Below are positions 21,442 through 32,457 of a DNA stretch of 64,000 bases, one piece after another; positions within the stretch are counted from its first letter, which is position 1, and every line of letters begins with the position of its first letter. The stretch is taken from assembly GCA_963691705.1 (NCBI GenBank), contig OY829546.1, forward strand, positions 33,884,040 to 33,948,039, in the 5' to 3' direction. Origin of the DNA: Viola odorata. Taxonomy: Eukaryota > Streptophyta > Magnoliopsida > Malpighiales > Violaceae. The position numbers were made by a program, and so were the translations under genes. The notes beneath the pieces were generated by a model, which made no database searches, was not told the DNA's origin, and saw nothing but the letters and a program-made list of their open reading frames with translations.

Positions 21442-22023
21442 GTGATAAGTGCCTTAGACAGAATGATATTGTCTTTCTCAGAGGAGGACGAAAAAGGCAT
21501 CGTCTTCCCGCATAATGACGTGATGGTTGTAACGCCCGTCATTGGAAGTCATGGGGTAAGAAGGACCCTTATCGATAACGGGAGCGCAGTGAATCTATTT
21601 TCATTGGAAGCGTACAACTTGATGAAACGACCTGACGGTGAGCTATCGTCTTGCACAAGGCCAATTATTGGGATTGATGGAGTACCGATTCCGGTAGCTG
21701 GAACAACATCCCTGCCGGTGTACTTCCGAGAAGACACATCCAAACGCTCCGAAGAGCTACTATTTCTGGTCGTAGACCTAACGTTACCGTATAATGCCAT
21801 TTTGGGGCGACCATTCCTTAATCATTTTGGAGTGGCCATATCTCAAAAACACCTGCGGATGAAATATCCCTCATGGGATAGCGTGGTCTCAATCAAAGGG
21901 GACCAAAAGCTGGCAGCCGAATGCTACTTGCTTATGACTCAAAGGAGTTGTGACCGCTACGTTTGCGTGGCAGACGACCCTTTCGATGATAAAGAAGAAA
22001 AGCGCACTCAGCCGCTAGATTAG
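21442..22023 (+). CDS. Aspartic protease region of B
   Basis: Same frame as gag and RT. Catalytic motif LIDNGSAVNL (D45-N-G-S) and the second loop ILGRPFLNHFG about 90 residues later define the Tat-type retropepsin that cleaves the polyprotein. Upstream of the ATG the frame stays open to the gag stop, so the true product is probably gag-pro. A TAG at 22021 separates it from RT and is best seen as a premature stop. Confidence 0.8.
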   Translation: MISALDRMILSFSEEDEKGIVFPHNDVMVVTPVIGSHGVRRTLIDNGSAVNLFSLEAYNLMKRPDGELSSCTRPIIGIDGVPIPVAGTTSLPVYFREDTSKRSEELLFLVVDLTLPYNAILGRPFLNHFGVAISQKHLRMKYPSWDSVVSIKGDQKLAAECYLLMTQRSCDRYVCVADDPFDDKEEKRTQPLD

Positions 22024-23643
22024 ATGGTATCAATCCCTATCGGTAAGGATAGTGAAACGAATCTCTTAGCCAGTGAGAAACTAAGCCTTGAAGAGAACAC
22101 ACAATTAATCCGGCTGTTGAGGAAATGCAAGGGAGAGTTTGCGTGGAAACCAGCAGACATGCCCGGAATCTCTCGGGAGGTCGCAGAACACCGGCTGAAC
22201 GTTAGTCCTGATGCCAAGCCTGTTCAACAAAGGCGACGTGCTTTTTCATCGGAAAAGATAGCAGCCATCGAAAAGGAGTTGCTAAAGCTCACAGAGGTGG
22301 GGTTCATTCGAGAAGTCCAGTACCCGACCTGGCTAGCTAATCCTGTGTTAGTCCCAAAGCCTAACGGGGACTGGCGCATGTGCATCGACTTTACTGACCT
22401 AAATAATGCCTGTCCCAAGGACTGCTATCCCCTTCCGCGAATAGATCAGTTAGTCGATCAAACCGCTGGGTATGCTTATCTAAGCTCCCTAGATGCGAAT
22501 TCCGGATATCACCAAATCCCTATGGCCGTAGAGGACGAAGAAAAAACTACCTTCGTCACTCCTAGGGCTACATACTGCTATACTGCAATGCCGTTTGGGC
22601 TAAAGAATGCCGGTGCAACATTTCAGCGTATGGCAAACAAAGTTTTTGAAAATCAAATCGGGAGAAATGTAGAGGCCTACGTAGACGACATCTTGATCAA
22701 AAGTCGGAGTTTCAGAGAACACCTCGCTGACTTGGAAGAAGTTTTCAATGTGATGAGAAAGCACAAGATGAAGTTAAACTCGCGGAAGTGCATGTTTGCA
22801 TTCCAAACGGGAAAATTCTTGGGCTATGTGGTCAGCCAGAAGGGCATCCAACCCAACCCGTCAAAGATAAAAGCCATCCAGGATATGATATCCCCACGAA
22901 CTGTCAAAGAGATACAGAAGTTAACCGGGCGCATCATTGCGTTGGGGCGATTCATATCTAAGCAAGGCGAGAGATGTTTGCCTTTCTTCAAAGTCATCCG
23001 CAACAAGGCTCCCTTCGGATGGACGGAGGAATGTGAGAAAGCGTTTGCAGGACTAAAAGCTTACCTATCATCAGATTTAGTGCTGACGAGGCCCGAGCCC
23101 GGCGACGAACTATATCTATATTTGGGAATAGCTGACGAGGTAGTCAGCGCCGTCCTTGTGCGAAGCGAAGGGCACGTGCATCGTCCTGTATTCTTCGTGA
23201 GTCACATATTGAAAGATGCCGAACTGCGATACGCTCCTATCGAGAAGATAGCACTCGCTCTAGTACAGGCCACGAGAAAGATGGATCGATACTTCCAAGC
23301 CCACCCCGTCATTGTACTCACGGATCAGCCGTTGAGAAGAATCTTCAGAAAACCTGAATCTTCAGGAAGAATGCTAATTTGGGCTATCGAGCTCGAACAA
23401 TACGGGCTGCAATACAAAGCTAGACCGGCCGTTAAAGCCCAAGCGTTAGCTGACTTCATAGCTGAGTGCACATTCACAAAGGACACAAAGATAGATCTGT
23501 TGGAGGAAGAAGCAGAAAGTCCATGCCTACCGTCTCCGGAGACATATACAGATACGTGGGTCATCCATGTAGATGGAGCAAAAAATCAAGAATTAGCTGG
23601 CGCAGGAGTTTTCTTAGTTGGACCAAACGGCCTGGAGATATGA
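22024..23643 (+). CDS. Reverse transcriptase and RNase H of B
   Basis: 539 codons. The RT palm includes WRMCIDFTDLNNACPKD (about 117-133), MPFGLKNAGATFQRM (about 189-203) and an intact YVDD catalytic motif (about 219-222). RNase H follows (ADEVVSAVLVRSEGHVHRPV, about 375-394, and ELRYAPIEKIALALV). At the end a second, archaeal-type RNase H begins WVIHVDGAKNQELAGAG, as in other Tat elements. A TGA at 23641 interrupts it. Apart from that stop the RT looks catalytically competent. Confidence 0.88.
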   Translation: MVSIPIGKDSETNLLASEKLSLEENTQLIRLLRKCKGEFAWKPADMPGISREVAEHRLNVSPDAKPVQQRRRAFSSEKIAAIEKELLKLTEVGFIREVQYPTWLANPVLVPKPNGDWRMCIDFTDLNNACPKDCYPLPRIDQLVDQTAGYAYLSSLDANSGYHQIPMAVEDEEKTTFVTPRATYCYTAMPFGLKNAGATFQRMANKVFENQIGRNVEAYVDDILIKSRSFREHLADLEEVFNVMRKHKMKLNSRKCMFAFQTGKFLGYVVSQKGIQPNPSKIKAIQDMISPRTVKEIQKLTGRIIALGRFISKQGERCLPFFKVIRNKAPFGWTEECEKAFAGLKAYLSSDLVLTRPEPGDELYLYLGIADEVVSAVLVRSEGHVHRPVFFVSHILKDAELRYAPIEKIALALVQATRKMDRYFQAHPVIVLTDQPLRRIFRKPESSGRMLIWAIELEQYGLQYKARPAVKAQALADFIAECTFTKDTKIDLLEEEAESPCLPSPETYTDTWVIHVDGAKNQELAGAGVFLVGPNGLEI

Positions 23644-23646
23644 TAC

Positions 23647-24720
23647 GCCATTAGAATCCTGCAGCCATTGTCCAACAATGCGGCTGAATACGAAGCACTG
23701 CTGGCAGGACTCAGAATTGGAAATAGTTTCTCTATCGGAGCCACTCCCGGTGTGGAGAAGGAAGACAGAACACGTTTAAAGATCCGAGGAGATTCCAAAC
23801 TAATAATGGATCAGGTTCTGGGAAACTCCCAAGCCAGAGAACCCATCATGGCCCAATACTTAGCCAAAGTGAAGCATGAGCTGTCAAAGGTACAGGAAAA
23901 AGGCACCCTGGTCACCTTTGAGCATATTCCTAGAGAAAACAATGAAGAGACCGATAGCCTCGCCAAGATGGCAGCCAATCCGGAAGCCTCAATACCCAGT
24001 GACGTGCGCTATGGAGAACTGCCTACACCTTCTTTCATGGAAGAGCAGGCATCGCTCTGTGTGGAAGAAATGGAAAATGATTGGAGGATCCCAGTGATAG
24101 AATATCTGAAACATGATAAACTACCGGGGGACCAGACAGAGAGAAAGAAAGTCCTAAAACGGGCTGCACGATGCAAATATTATAACGGAGAGTTAATACG
24201 AAGATGTTTCTCCCATCCGGCCGCTAAATGCATAACGGAGCAAGAAGGCTTACATGTGTTACGTGAAATTCACGAAGGGATATGTGGCATGCACATTGCT
24301 AGCGGCACTCTGGCAGCCCAAGTCTTTCGGTTGGGATTTTACTGGCCCACCATTCGACGAGATTGTCATAACTTCGTGAAAACCTGTCAGAAATGCCAGG
24401 AATATGCTAAGATTCCTCGAAAACCTGCTGTGCCAATTTCAGAAATAGTGGCTCCGTGCCAGTTTGCAAAATGGGGGATTGACATCCTGGGCCCGTTTCC
24501 AAAGGCCAGATCTCAGTTAAAATTTATGGTCGTAGCGGTAGACTACTTCACAAAGTGGGCCGAAGCTGAGGCGTTAGCTACCATCACCACCGAAAAAATT
24601 TGGCGTTTCTTCAAACACCAAGTCATCATGCGATTTGGAGTACCACGTGTGCTAGTTAGCGACAACGGGACACAATTTACAAGCCAGTTCTTCAGGGATC
24701 AATGTGCAGAGTTCCAGATA
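23647..24720 (+). CDS. Second RNase H and integrase N-terminus/core of B
   Basis: Continues in frame after the TGA at 23641. It holds the rest of the archaeal-type RNase H (NNAAEYEALLAGLRI, then RGDSKLIMDQVLG), then the integrase HHCC finger (HVLREIHEGICGMH and CQKCQEYAK) and the catalytic core (WGIDILGPFP and VLVSDNGTQF, two of the three acidic residues). An in-frame TAG at 24721 stops it just after FQI, before the third acidic residue. The first ATG in the frame is at 23668, but translation would start far upstream as part of the polyprotein. Confidence 0.8.
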
Positions 24721-25268
24721 TAGCAAAGATTCTCCTCTGTGGCACATCCCCAAACCAACGGCCAGGCGGAAGTAATAACCGCAGCATCCTTAGTGGCATC
24801 AAAAGAAACTTGGAAGGGTCCAAGAAGAAATGGCCAGACGAATTGCCATATGTACTATGGGCCTACCGCATGACTGTAAAAGCCAGCACGGGAGAAACCC
24901 CGTTCGCGTTAGCATTCGGAACCGAGGCTGTCACACCAGTCGAGATTGGCATGATGAGCCTCCGGGTGGCTCACTTCAAAGAAGAAAACAACGAAGAAAG
25001 GTTACGAGCTAACCTCGATACTCTACCAGAAACACACGAGGAAACCCTCCTGAAAACCCTGCACTACAAAAGGAAAATGGCACAATATCACAACCGGCAA
25101 GTGAGGGAGCGATTGCTCAAAACCGGAGATTTAGTGCTCAGAGACAGACGGGCAGCAGGACAACGTATGGGAAAACTCAGTCCAAACTGGGATGGACCGT
25201 ATCGTGTCACCCGCATTGTGGGAAAAGGAGCATACCACCTGGAAACGCTCGAGGGAACGCCCCTGTAG
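24721..25268 (+). pseudogene. Integrase C-terminal half of B
   Basis: After the TAG the frame reads SSVAHPQTNGQAEV, containing the third acidic residue. At about 24775 it shifts to another frame that encodes LEGSKKKWPDELPYVLWAYR, ETPFALAFGTEAV and the C-terminal barrel (GDLVLRDRRAAGQRMGKLSP, then NWDGPYRVTRIVGKGAYHLE). The protein ends at 25268. A few more coding-like codons follow, but there is no chromodomain, as expected for the Tat clade. The stop plus frameshift make this integrase non-functional. Confidence 0.8.
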
Positions 25269-25410
25269 AACTCTTGGAACATCGCTCGGTTGAGGCTATA
25301 CCACGCCAGGAGCTAATCGGGTAACATCAAAGTTATTCTAATAAATGAATATTGAGATATTCACCGTGCGTTTGCTACTGGTAATATGCAGGTAGCGAAG
25401 AATGCCAGGA

Positions 25411-25890
25411 GTGAAAATCCTATCCTTGTGATGGCTGGTCCTGATCAGACAGCTCACTAAGACGAGGCACGCCCTGGTATAACAAGGCATTTGGGACTGA
25501 AAATCCTATCCTTGTGGTAACCGTGCTCACATAGACGGCCCATTAAGACAAGGCACGACCCCAAACGGCTCCCCGGAGTGAAAATCCTATCCTTGCGGTA
25601 ACCGTGCTCACATAGACGACCCGTTAAGATGAGGCACACCCCGGAATCCTTGGGAGTGAAATCCTATTCTTGTGGTAACCCCATAAGGAGAGGCACGCCC
25701 CAAGGAGAGACCAACTCCGTCCTGGAAGTGAAAATCCTATCTTTGTGGTAACCGTGCTCACATAGACGGACCATTGAGACGAGGCACGATTCCACGGACG
25801 TGAGGTACAACGCTTGGGGGTGAAAAGTCCTATCCTTGTGATGGCTGGTCTTGATCAGACAGCTCACTAAGACGAGGCACTCCCCAAAGC
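25411..25890. repeat. 80-90-bp tandem repeat downstream of B pol
   Basis: Six degenerate units starting GTGAAAATCCTATCCTTGTG at about 25411, 25497, 25578, 25656, 25728 and 25820. Each contains CACATAGACGG-like or CAGACAGCTCACTAAGAC and then GAGGCACGCCCC. The first and last units share the GATGGCTGGTC variant and the middle ones share GGTAACCGTGCTCACA. Confidence 0.8.
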
Positions 25891-25923
25891 CTATCTGTGG
25901 CGAAAGGAAACAAAGACATCCCA

Positions 25924-26560
25924 ACTAGTAGCCGCGCGGTTGATACCCGGTGAAGCGATGTTGGAGCCTATCTGTGGCGAAAGGAAACAAAGAAATCCTA
26001 ACTAGTAGCCGCGCGGTTGATACCCGGTGAAGTGATGTTGGAGCCTATTTGTGGCGAAAGAAAAAAATCCTAACTAGTAGCCGCGCGGTTGATACCCGGT
26101 GAAGTGATGTTGGAGCCTATCTGTGGCGAAAGAAAAAAATCCTAACTAGTAGCCGCGCGGTTGATACCTGGTGAAGCGATGTTGGAGCCTATCTATGGCG
26201 AAAAGAAACAAAAGAAATCCTAACTAGTAGCCGCGCGGTTGATACCCGGTGAAGTGATGCTGGAGCCTATCTGTGGCGAAAGAAAAAAATCCTAACTAGT
26301 AGCCGCACGGTTGATACCCGGTGAAGTGATGTTGGAGCCTATCTGTGGCGAAAGAAAAAAATCCTAACTAGTAGCCGCGCGGTTGATACCCGGTGAAGCG
26401 ATGTTGGAGCCTATCTGTGGCGAAAAGAAACAAAGAAATCATAACTAGTAGCCACGCGGTTGATACCCGGTGAAGCGATGTTGGAGCCTATCTGTGGCGA
26501 GAAGAAACAAAAGAAATCCTAACTAGTAGCCGCGCGGTCGATACCCGGTGAAACGATGAC
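25924..26560. repeat. 72/77-bp tandem array with higher-order pattern
   Basis: Nine copies of ACTAGTAGCCGCGCGGTTGA start at 25924, 26001, 26073, 26145, 26223, 26295, 26367, 26444 and 26522. The spacing is 77, 72, 72, 78, 72, 72, 77 and 78 bp. The two unit lengths differ by the A-rich indel after GGCGAAAG. The long-short-short order occurs twice, suggesting amplification of a 3-unit block of about 222 bp. Confidence 0.85.
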
Positions 26561-26948
26561 GGAGAGGTGACCATACTGCAACAACAACGTTGAAACAGAC
26601 GTAAAGCCCCCTCTGACAACGAGGGACGGCAGGAATATGAGTGCAGCAGATACGGAAGCAACGCTGATTTACTCTCAGAAATGCTATCGGAGGATATAAT
26701 GGACATGCTACTTGAATGCAGCTGGTGAAAAGCTAACAGGATACAACGCGAAACTATGTGTCTATGGAAACCTAACGCCAAACGTCCCATGCGGACAAGT
26801 GATCAAACGACATTATGAAGAAAAGTAGATAAAGAACTTCTATCCAAAAAGAGTGGATTAGCCAAGTCAAGGCCGACATCGTTTAAAGTACAAAATATGG
26901 ACGGGCCCATCAACCACAAAAATGTAAAACATCTAAACAACAAAAAGT

Positions 26949-29226
26949 CTAAAGATTGGGCGGCGCGTTGACCCCTCCTTGCTGAGCAGCCTTCCACTGG
27001 TAGAAACCGCTATCAGTAATGGTTGAGGCTCTCTTGTCAAAATACGCAGAGAGATCGTCAATACAGAGCTCCTCAACTCCATAATGATGCATCACGGCTT
27101 CTGACATGATTCCCCTACCCTGCTCTAAATACCAACGGTTCTTCTCAGCGTTAAGGGAGGAATCGGCAGATAGCTCAGCGTTTCTCTGTCTCTACAGACA
27201 CAGGCTATTCTCCTCCTGAGAGAGGCGTATGGCCAGATCAGCGTGTTGTCGCTTCTCCTCCTCCAAAGCCAACTTAGCGGCCTCCAACTCTTGTTTAACC
27301 GCGGTAGCCTCTCCCCGAGCAGTCTCCATACCTTCGTTGGCAGCAACAAGGGCATTTTCAAGACGTTGTCGCTCTTCCAGCAGCCTGTTTATCTCTCCTT
27401 GCCCGTTAGCTGCAGCTCTGGCATTCTCCTCATCCATATAGTGAAGATGGCAAAGTATAGAAAACGCCTGAGAGCGAAGGAAATTGATGCGCCCCTGCTC
27501 GCCCCGAGCCACAAAGGCATCCCTCTCTCTTGGAAGAGACAAAATCTCTGCCACCAGATAAGCGGTAGAGGAAATCACTGTCTCATGATCAGCATCGGCA
27601 GGAAACTGCAGAATACTATCCCTAAAGGAGCGTAAGCTAACGTGATGAGTTGGCAGGAGAGGAGGCTCGTATGGAGAGATACCAGCCATTAAGGCAGGGG
27701 CGGGGCACCTCAGGATTAAGGGCATCAGAATCATAGCCCATTGGATGAGGCATCGGAACAAAGAACAACGCGCCAGGAGAAGCTGGCCGGCTAGTGGAGC
27801 CCTCCACGTTAGGCATTGAGACCTCATTACCTCCGGGCACCTCAGGATTAAGGGCATCAGAATCATAGCCCATTGGGGTATGCGCAGAATGGATCGGAGA
27901 ACCAGGAGGCACATGGGGTTGACCGCCAAAATCAACAGGTTCAGATAGACCAGCAGACGCACCCTCGCCCCCAAGGGCACTCGAACTACGATTGGCTGTC
28001 GAGGAAGAAGGGCTATTCAGAAGATCATAGCGAGCCTTCTTCTGACGCTTGCGAAGGACATCAGCGATACCCATATCTCCCTGGGAGGTAGAGGGGACAG
28101 AAGCAGCAACGACTTCCTAAATAGCGCAGAACGTGATAAGGAAATCGTGTAAAAAGAAAGACAAAGTTTTAAAAATAAGAAAAATGCTAACCTGAGTGGT
28201 GGAGGACACAAGAGGAATCCCAACGGGAATCGGATCAACCGTAGCCTCTGAAGAGACAACAGTCTGGGACGAAACGGATGGGGCAGCACGTGCTTTCCTA
28301 GGCCTTTTCTGTCTTACAACCCGAGGGCCCGTAACGTTAGCGGTAGCAGTGGCCTCCCCTTCCTCGGTGTTAGCAACAGCAGCAGCAGCTCTAGCTTCAG
28401 CGGCAACTTTCTTTTTCGCCTCCTGTTTCCTTCTCCTCCGGAAATACTCGGGCTCCCAACCAGGCGGAGGCACTGCACAGTCACAAAGGAAAAAGGTTAA
28501 ACGCTCACCCTTCTTGCACTGTTCCACGGGCAACCCGTTGGCCACTTTTCGGGCATCAACACTAAAATCAAATTGAAGCAGCGTCTTCAACCAGCCATCC
28601 TCTGGGTCGGAAAGGGGTTTCTGATGACCCCAAGCCCCATCTTTAATTGTTTCGTTGAAGCCAGCCCTCCACAACGGCTCAGGCAGATCAACAATAAAAA
28701 ATTCCTCTTTCCAGTGAGGAATGGAAGACTCAATGCCCATAAGTTTCCAGGTAAAGGGCTTCAAAGAACCGTCTTCGTAGAGAGGCGATATCGATATCAC
28801 CCCTTTAGGGGAATACAATTGGAAAATGTCATGAAGCAACGCTAAGGTGGGAGATTCTATTCCCTTGAAACGGCACAGTGCGGCAAAAGCACTAACAACG
28901 CAAATCGCGTTAGGACTCAACTGGGCCGGAGCCAAATCAGAATCAGCCAACAACAATTTTACAAGCAGGTCAAGAGGGAGACGAAACCCATGATCGAAGA
29001 GCTTAGCATACAGCATTCTACTATTTCCGGGTAAAATGTTGTTCAGTCGAAGCGACTCAGAAGCAGGATGCACGGGATATTCCTTGGGAAATCGTGCAGA
29101 AAACCCAGCAAGTCTACGGTTAATTAAGGGCAGCGTGTACAGAGAAGTGGGAGTGGTATCAATTACTTCTTCCCCGGAGGACCTTTGAGGGTCTCCTTCT
29201 TCAGAGGATTTCTTAGTTCTAGCCAT
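26949..29226 (-). pseudogene. Antisense gene 2 of B: Transposase_28-like plus coiled coil, with intron
   Basis: Exon 1 (29226-28192) starts MARTKKSSEEGD and contains a Transposase_28-like domain ('putative gypsy type transposon', PF04195). Visible marks are LNNILPGNSRMLYAKLFDHG, FRLPLDLLVKLLL and LAPAQLSPNAICVVSAFAAL, followed by an Arg/Lys-rich tail (RRRRKQEAKKK). The GT-AG intron 28191-28117 joins it in frame to exon 2. Exon 2 opens with EVVAASVPST and contains a basic patch RKRQKKAR, a duplicated MGYDSDALNPEVP block and a long coiled coil (EINRLLEERQRLENALVAAN). A 1-bp frameshift near 27705 and a TAG at 27192 break this copy. The frame then continues to 26949. It is a paralogue of the gene at 29843-31961. 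Its function is unknown. Confidence 0.75.
28117..28191 (-). other. Intron of antisense gene 2
   Basis: 75 bp. Donor CAG/GTTAGC, AT-rich interior, acceptor CTATTTAG/GAAG. It lies between complete codons, and both exon frames agree. The stop that ends the first open frame is the acceptor itself. Confidence 0.7.
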
Positions 29227-29330
29227 GGCCAACAAGGAAGAAACGAAGAGAAAAGAAAAAGACGTGTACCTTGTACCTTCGTGAAAGAGAACGCGAAGAG
29301 TCTCGAACCAGAAAGAGAGAGCGGCACAAA

Positions 29331-29340
29331 GTATTTATCC
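29331..29340 (-). promoter_or_regulatory. Possible TATA box of antisense gene 2
   Basis: GGATAAATAC on the minus strand, 105 bp upstream of the ATG at 29226. It is a weaker match than those of genes 3 and 4. Confidence 0.4.
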
Positions 29341-29842
29341 AAAGGCAACAGCGTATAAGGGAAAGATGGAAAAAGAAAAGAGGGTAGAAGAAACAATAGA
29401 TATAACCCTGAAAGGACACGACCAGTCAGCAGTAGACACGTGGCGGGGTAGCGCGTCATAACGTAAGGCACGCGCCAGAAGGTGCAAATTTGAAATAAGG
29501 ACGAAATGCTTCTGCATTCGCAACTCCCTAGGAGACGCTTGCTTCAAACGCCTCTCTGTGGAGGGACACGTGTCTTCTTTCATCATTACCCTTTAAGTCG
29601 CATTAAATGAGGGACAGAGGGATTGATTGAAAAACATAAAAAGCAGCGCTGGCCTTGCCAAACGGCGCGATGATACAAAGAAGATAAAGAAGGAATAAAC
29701 GGTAATATCATACAGTACGACAAAGGATACAAAGCGTTAGCATTATTACAAGAGAAACAATGTTCGAATGGTTTTCAAGAAATAACAAAAGAAGAGACAA
29801 CAACAAGAAAAATAAGGAAAGGCCCAGGCACCATCGCTAGCG

Positions 29843-31961
29843 TTAGACTTTCTCCCCCGAAGGGCCAGAAGAACCGCTGTCACCTTTGCTAATCTCACCC
29901 ATCACGATAGATATGTAATCAGCTACCTGGGCCGGATCCGAAGGGTTACCTTTGAAACGGGACGCAAATCCAGAAATGAAGGCCTCTAGAACCCTCTTCC
30001 TCCATAACTCTTCCTTTAATGACGTCCTAGCAGACCCCTCATCTCGAGCAAGTATCTCTTCGTGGAGAAAGAGATTTTTCTTCTTTTCTAGCGCCAATTC
30101 TGCCTCCAGAACTTCTATCTTGGCTTTCCCGATAGATTTTTCCCTGTCCAACTCCGTTTGGGACGATTCACAGAGGCGCGTCAGCAACCTAGAATGCTTC
30201 ACCGCCTTCTCTAGCTGCACCCTTGCAACACACAATGCGCTGGAAAAATTACGTGACTCGCGATCGTGAATTTCAAATTGATAATTCAGATGGCGGAAGA
30301 AGTCTAGAGAATCATTCAGAACATAGCGAAAGCGTGCTGAGGGAGGGAGTTGAAGAAATTCCTCTTTCTCCTTTTTGGAACTCAGCATCTCCCCTATCAA
30401 GGGTGCAGTAAACTTATCTCGAGAAAAAGGTTGGGGAACCCCGACAGCACGAAGGGCATCAAAGCAAAACCCTGCAAGATTCATACGGTAGGTCGGGACC
30501 CCGTCAGGACCAAGATTGATTGAGGGAGGCGGAGAAGAGCCCTGAGGAAAAATACTCTTGAAAGGAGTAAAAAACAGCTGCGGAGTAACCTTAGGCGGTA
30601 GCTCAGCAGTCGAATCCGCCACAGGAGGTGTGACCACTACGTCAGGAATACAATGAGCAATCGGAGAATCGGGAGTGTCAGATATGGGAGGAGGACATTC
30701 CATCGGTAGGCCCTCTCCCTCAGAAGAACAAGTTTTTTCCAACGCCTCAGCGGCTTCCGTTGGCTGAGAGGCGCCCGCCTCAGACAAAACAGCAGGCGCA
30801 GAAACAGTTGCCACATCCACAGGAGATGTCCCGGTAGCTTGTCCGTTAGTGGCCACTCGAAGTTTTTCCGACGCTGGGAAGCAGCAAGGGAAGAAGCGTG
30901 GCAAAGGTCTGACTTAGCATCCGCATCTTCATCATCGCTAGTAATTACCGTCGTTGTGACAGGCCTGGAGTCCGTCCCCTTGCGACGCTCCGGTAGCCAA
31001 TTTTCCACAAAGCGAGAAGTTCGTACAGAGCTAACAGGCCTTCGCCCTCCCCGGGCAACCGTTTTAGTTCTCTTCCTCGAAGGAGGAACGCCACCCCGAC
31101 TTGAGCCCTCGGCCGAAGGCGAGGCCGGTAAAGTTTGAAGCGGTATTACGTTCAGAGGAGTACCAACGTCACCTAGGAATCAACCGTTAGCTTCTTATAG
31201 CGAACAAAGCATGCGAGGACCAAAGTAAAGAAAATATGGAAAGAAATAGGCTCACCCATAACGCACTCTTCCAGAGGCTTGAACAGAGCAAAGGCACGAA
31301 TACGGTAGTGAGTATTCTCGTCTAACAAAGCGTTAGCCTGGTCCAACTCAGTTCTGGACAAAATCGCGGGATTTGTCCAAACGGGACCTATCAGTTCCTG
31401 ATTGAAATTGATACGCCACAAACGTGACGGTAGCTCCAGAACAAAGAAGCTGCTCTTCCAATCAGCTACACCCTTCTTGAAGCCATGAAAACGTTGCCAA
31501 AACGACTGCACGAGCGCATCATCCCACCGGGAAGTAATCTCGATTAAACAATTGTAGCAAATCATGCTAAAGAATTTGCGAAACAAATTGATAGATGGGG
31601 TAAAAATGTTCTTCAACTCGCAAGCGCGAAGAAAAGCATAAACCACACACCAAGAGGAAGGAGTTATCTGGGCAGGATTAAGGCTATACTCCCGCAGCAG
31701 AGTTAGTATCGACTCATGGACGGGAAAGCGGAAACCATAAAGGAACATTTTAAAATAAAGAAGCCTACTGTGGCCCCACCCTGGATTATGAAGCCGCATA
31801 TCACTTCCGGGAATAGAAGGCTCATGCCCAGGAGGAAAGGTAATACCATGTTCCTCCAATTCGGCTTTCAGAACCACATCGCAGGTAAAAATACTCGGTG
31901 ATTGGGCGACCTCGGGATCCATGGGCCTAGAGATAATCTGGCGAGGTCTATTCCTAGCCAT
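29843..31961 (-). pseudogene. Antisense gene 1 of B: Transposase_28-like plus coiled coil, with intron
   Basis: Exon 1 (31961-31256) starts MARNRPRQIISRPMD. It holds the Transposase_28-like domain, with marks ITFPPGHEPSIPGSDMRL, FLYGFRFPVHESILTLL, YSLNPAQITPSSWCVVYAFL and WRINFNQELIGPVW. The GT-AG intron 31255-31173 joins it in frame to exon 2. Exon 2 carries basic stretches (PPSRKRTKTVARGGRRP), a Ser/Pro-rich linker, a LPPSARFRYVLNDSLDFFRH block and a coiled coil (ELDREKSIGKAKIEVLEAEL), ending at 29843. A single indel in an A5 run near 30862 shifts the frame, otherwise it is intact. The layout mirrors antisense gene 2, so the two arose by tandem duplication. Basic patches suggest nuclear localisation (inference). 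Confidence 0.75.
31173..31255 (-). other. Intron of antisense gene 1
   Basis: 83 bp. Donor ATGG/GTGAGC, acceptor TTCCTAG/GTGACG. Splicing gives ATG GGT GAC and continues the exon 2 frame. It follows the conserved domain, as in gene 2. Confidence 0.7.
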
Positions 31962-32415
31962 AGCAAACCAACAAAAAGGAAATCTGAGAAGGGACGAATT
32001 GATACCTTAAAGGAGAAGAATCGCAGAGAAATCGGTGGACAGTGACGAGCGGCCGAAAAGGTATTCGGAGAAGAAGACGAAGGAAGACAAAAAGGAAAAT
32101 TCGAAGTGAGGGCAAAAGGTTTGAGAAATTGGAGAATGGCCCTTCTTAAAGGATAAAAATGCCACCGCATTAATTGAGTCACCAATCGGGTGAAGACGCG
32201 TGTAAAAGAAGTTGGCCACGTGCAAGCACATTAAAGAAATTTGAAAAAAGAGAAGTTATTCGTCGAGACTCCCCAAAAGGGCGAGACAGTATTGACCCAG
32301 TCAGAGTAACCGCGAAGCGATTGCCTCAGTCAGGCCAACCGCTTGCGTTAGCTATCACCAAGAACCAGCAGGCTAACGGAAGTAACGACAAAAAAGGAAA
32401 AGTAGAAAACATCAT
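31962..32415. other. Spacer between antisense genes 3 and 1
   Basis: About 450 bp with no gene seen. On the minus strand it should hold the 3' end of the gene 3 transcript and the promoter of gene 1. I see no clear TATA box for gene 1. Confidence 0.4.
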
Positions 32416-32421
32416 TTTATT
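32416..32421 (-). terminator. AATAAA poly(A) signal of antisense gene 3
   Basis: AATAAA on the minus strand, 36 bp after the stop codon at 32458. Confidence 0.5.
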
Positions 32422-32457
32422 CATAAAACGCCAATAGGCGGGTACAATGCAAAACGG

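Noticed and set aside
25924..26560. CRISPR-like or origin-type iterons
   Set aside because: The whole 72-78-bp unit is repeated, not only a part of it, so it is an ordinary tandem repeat.
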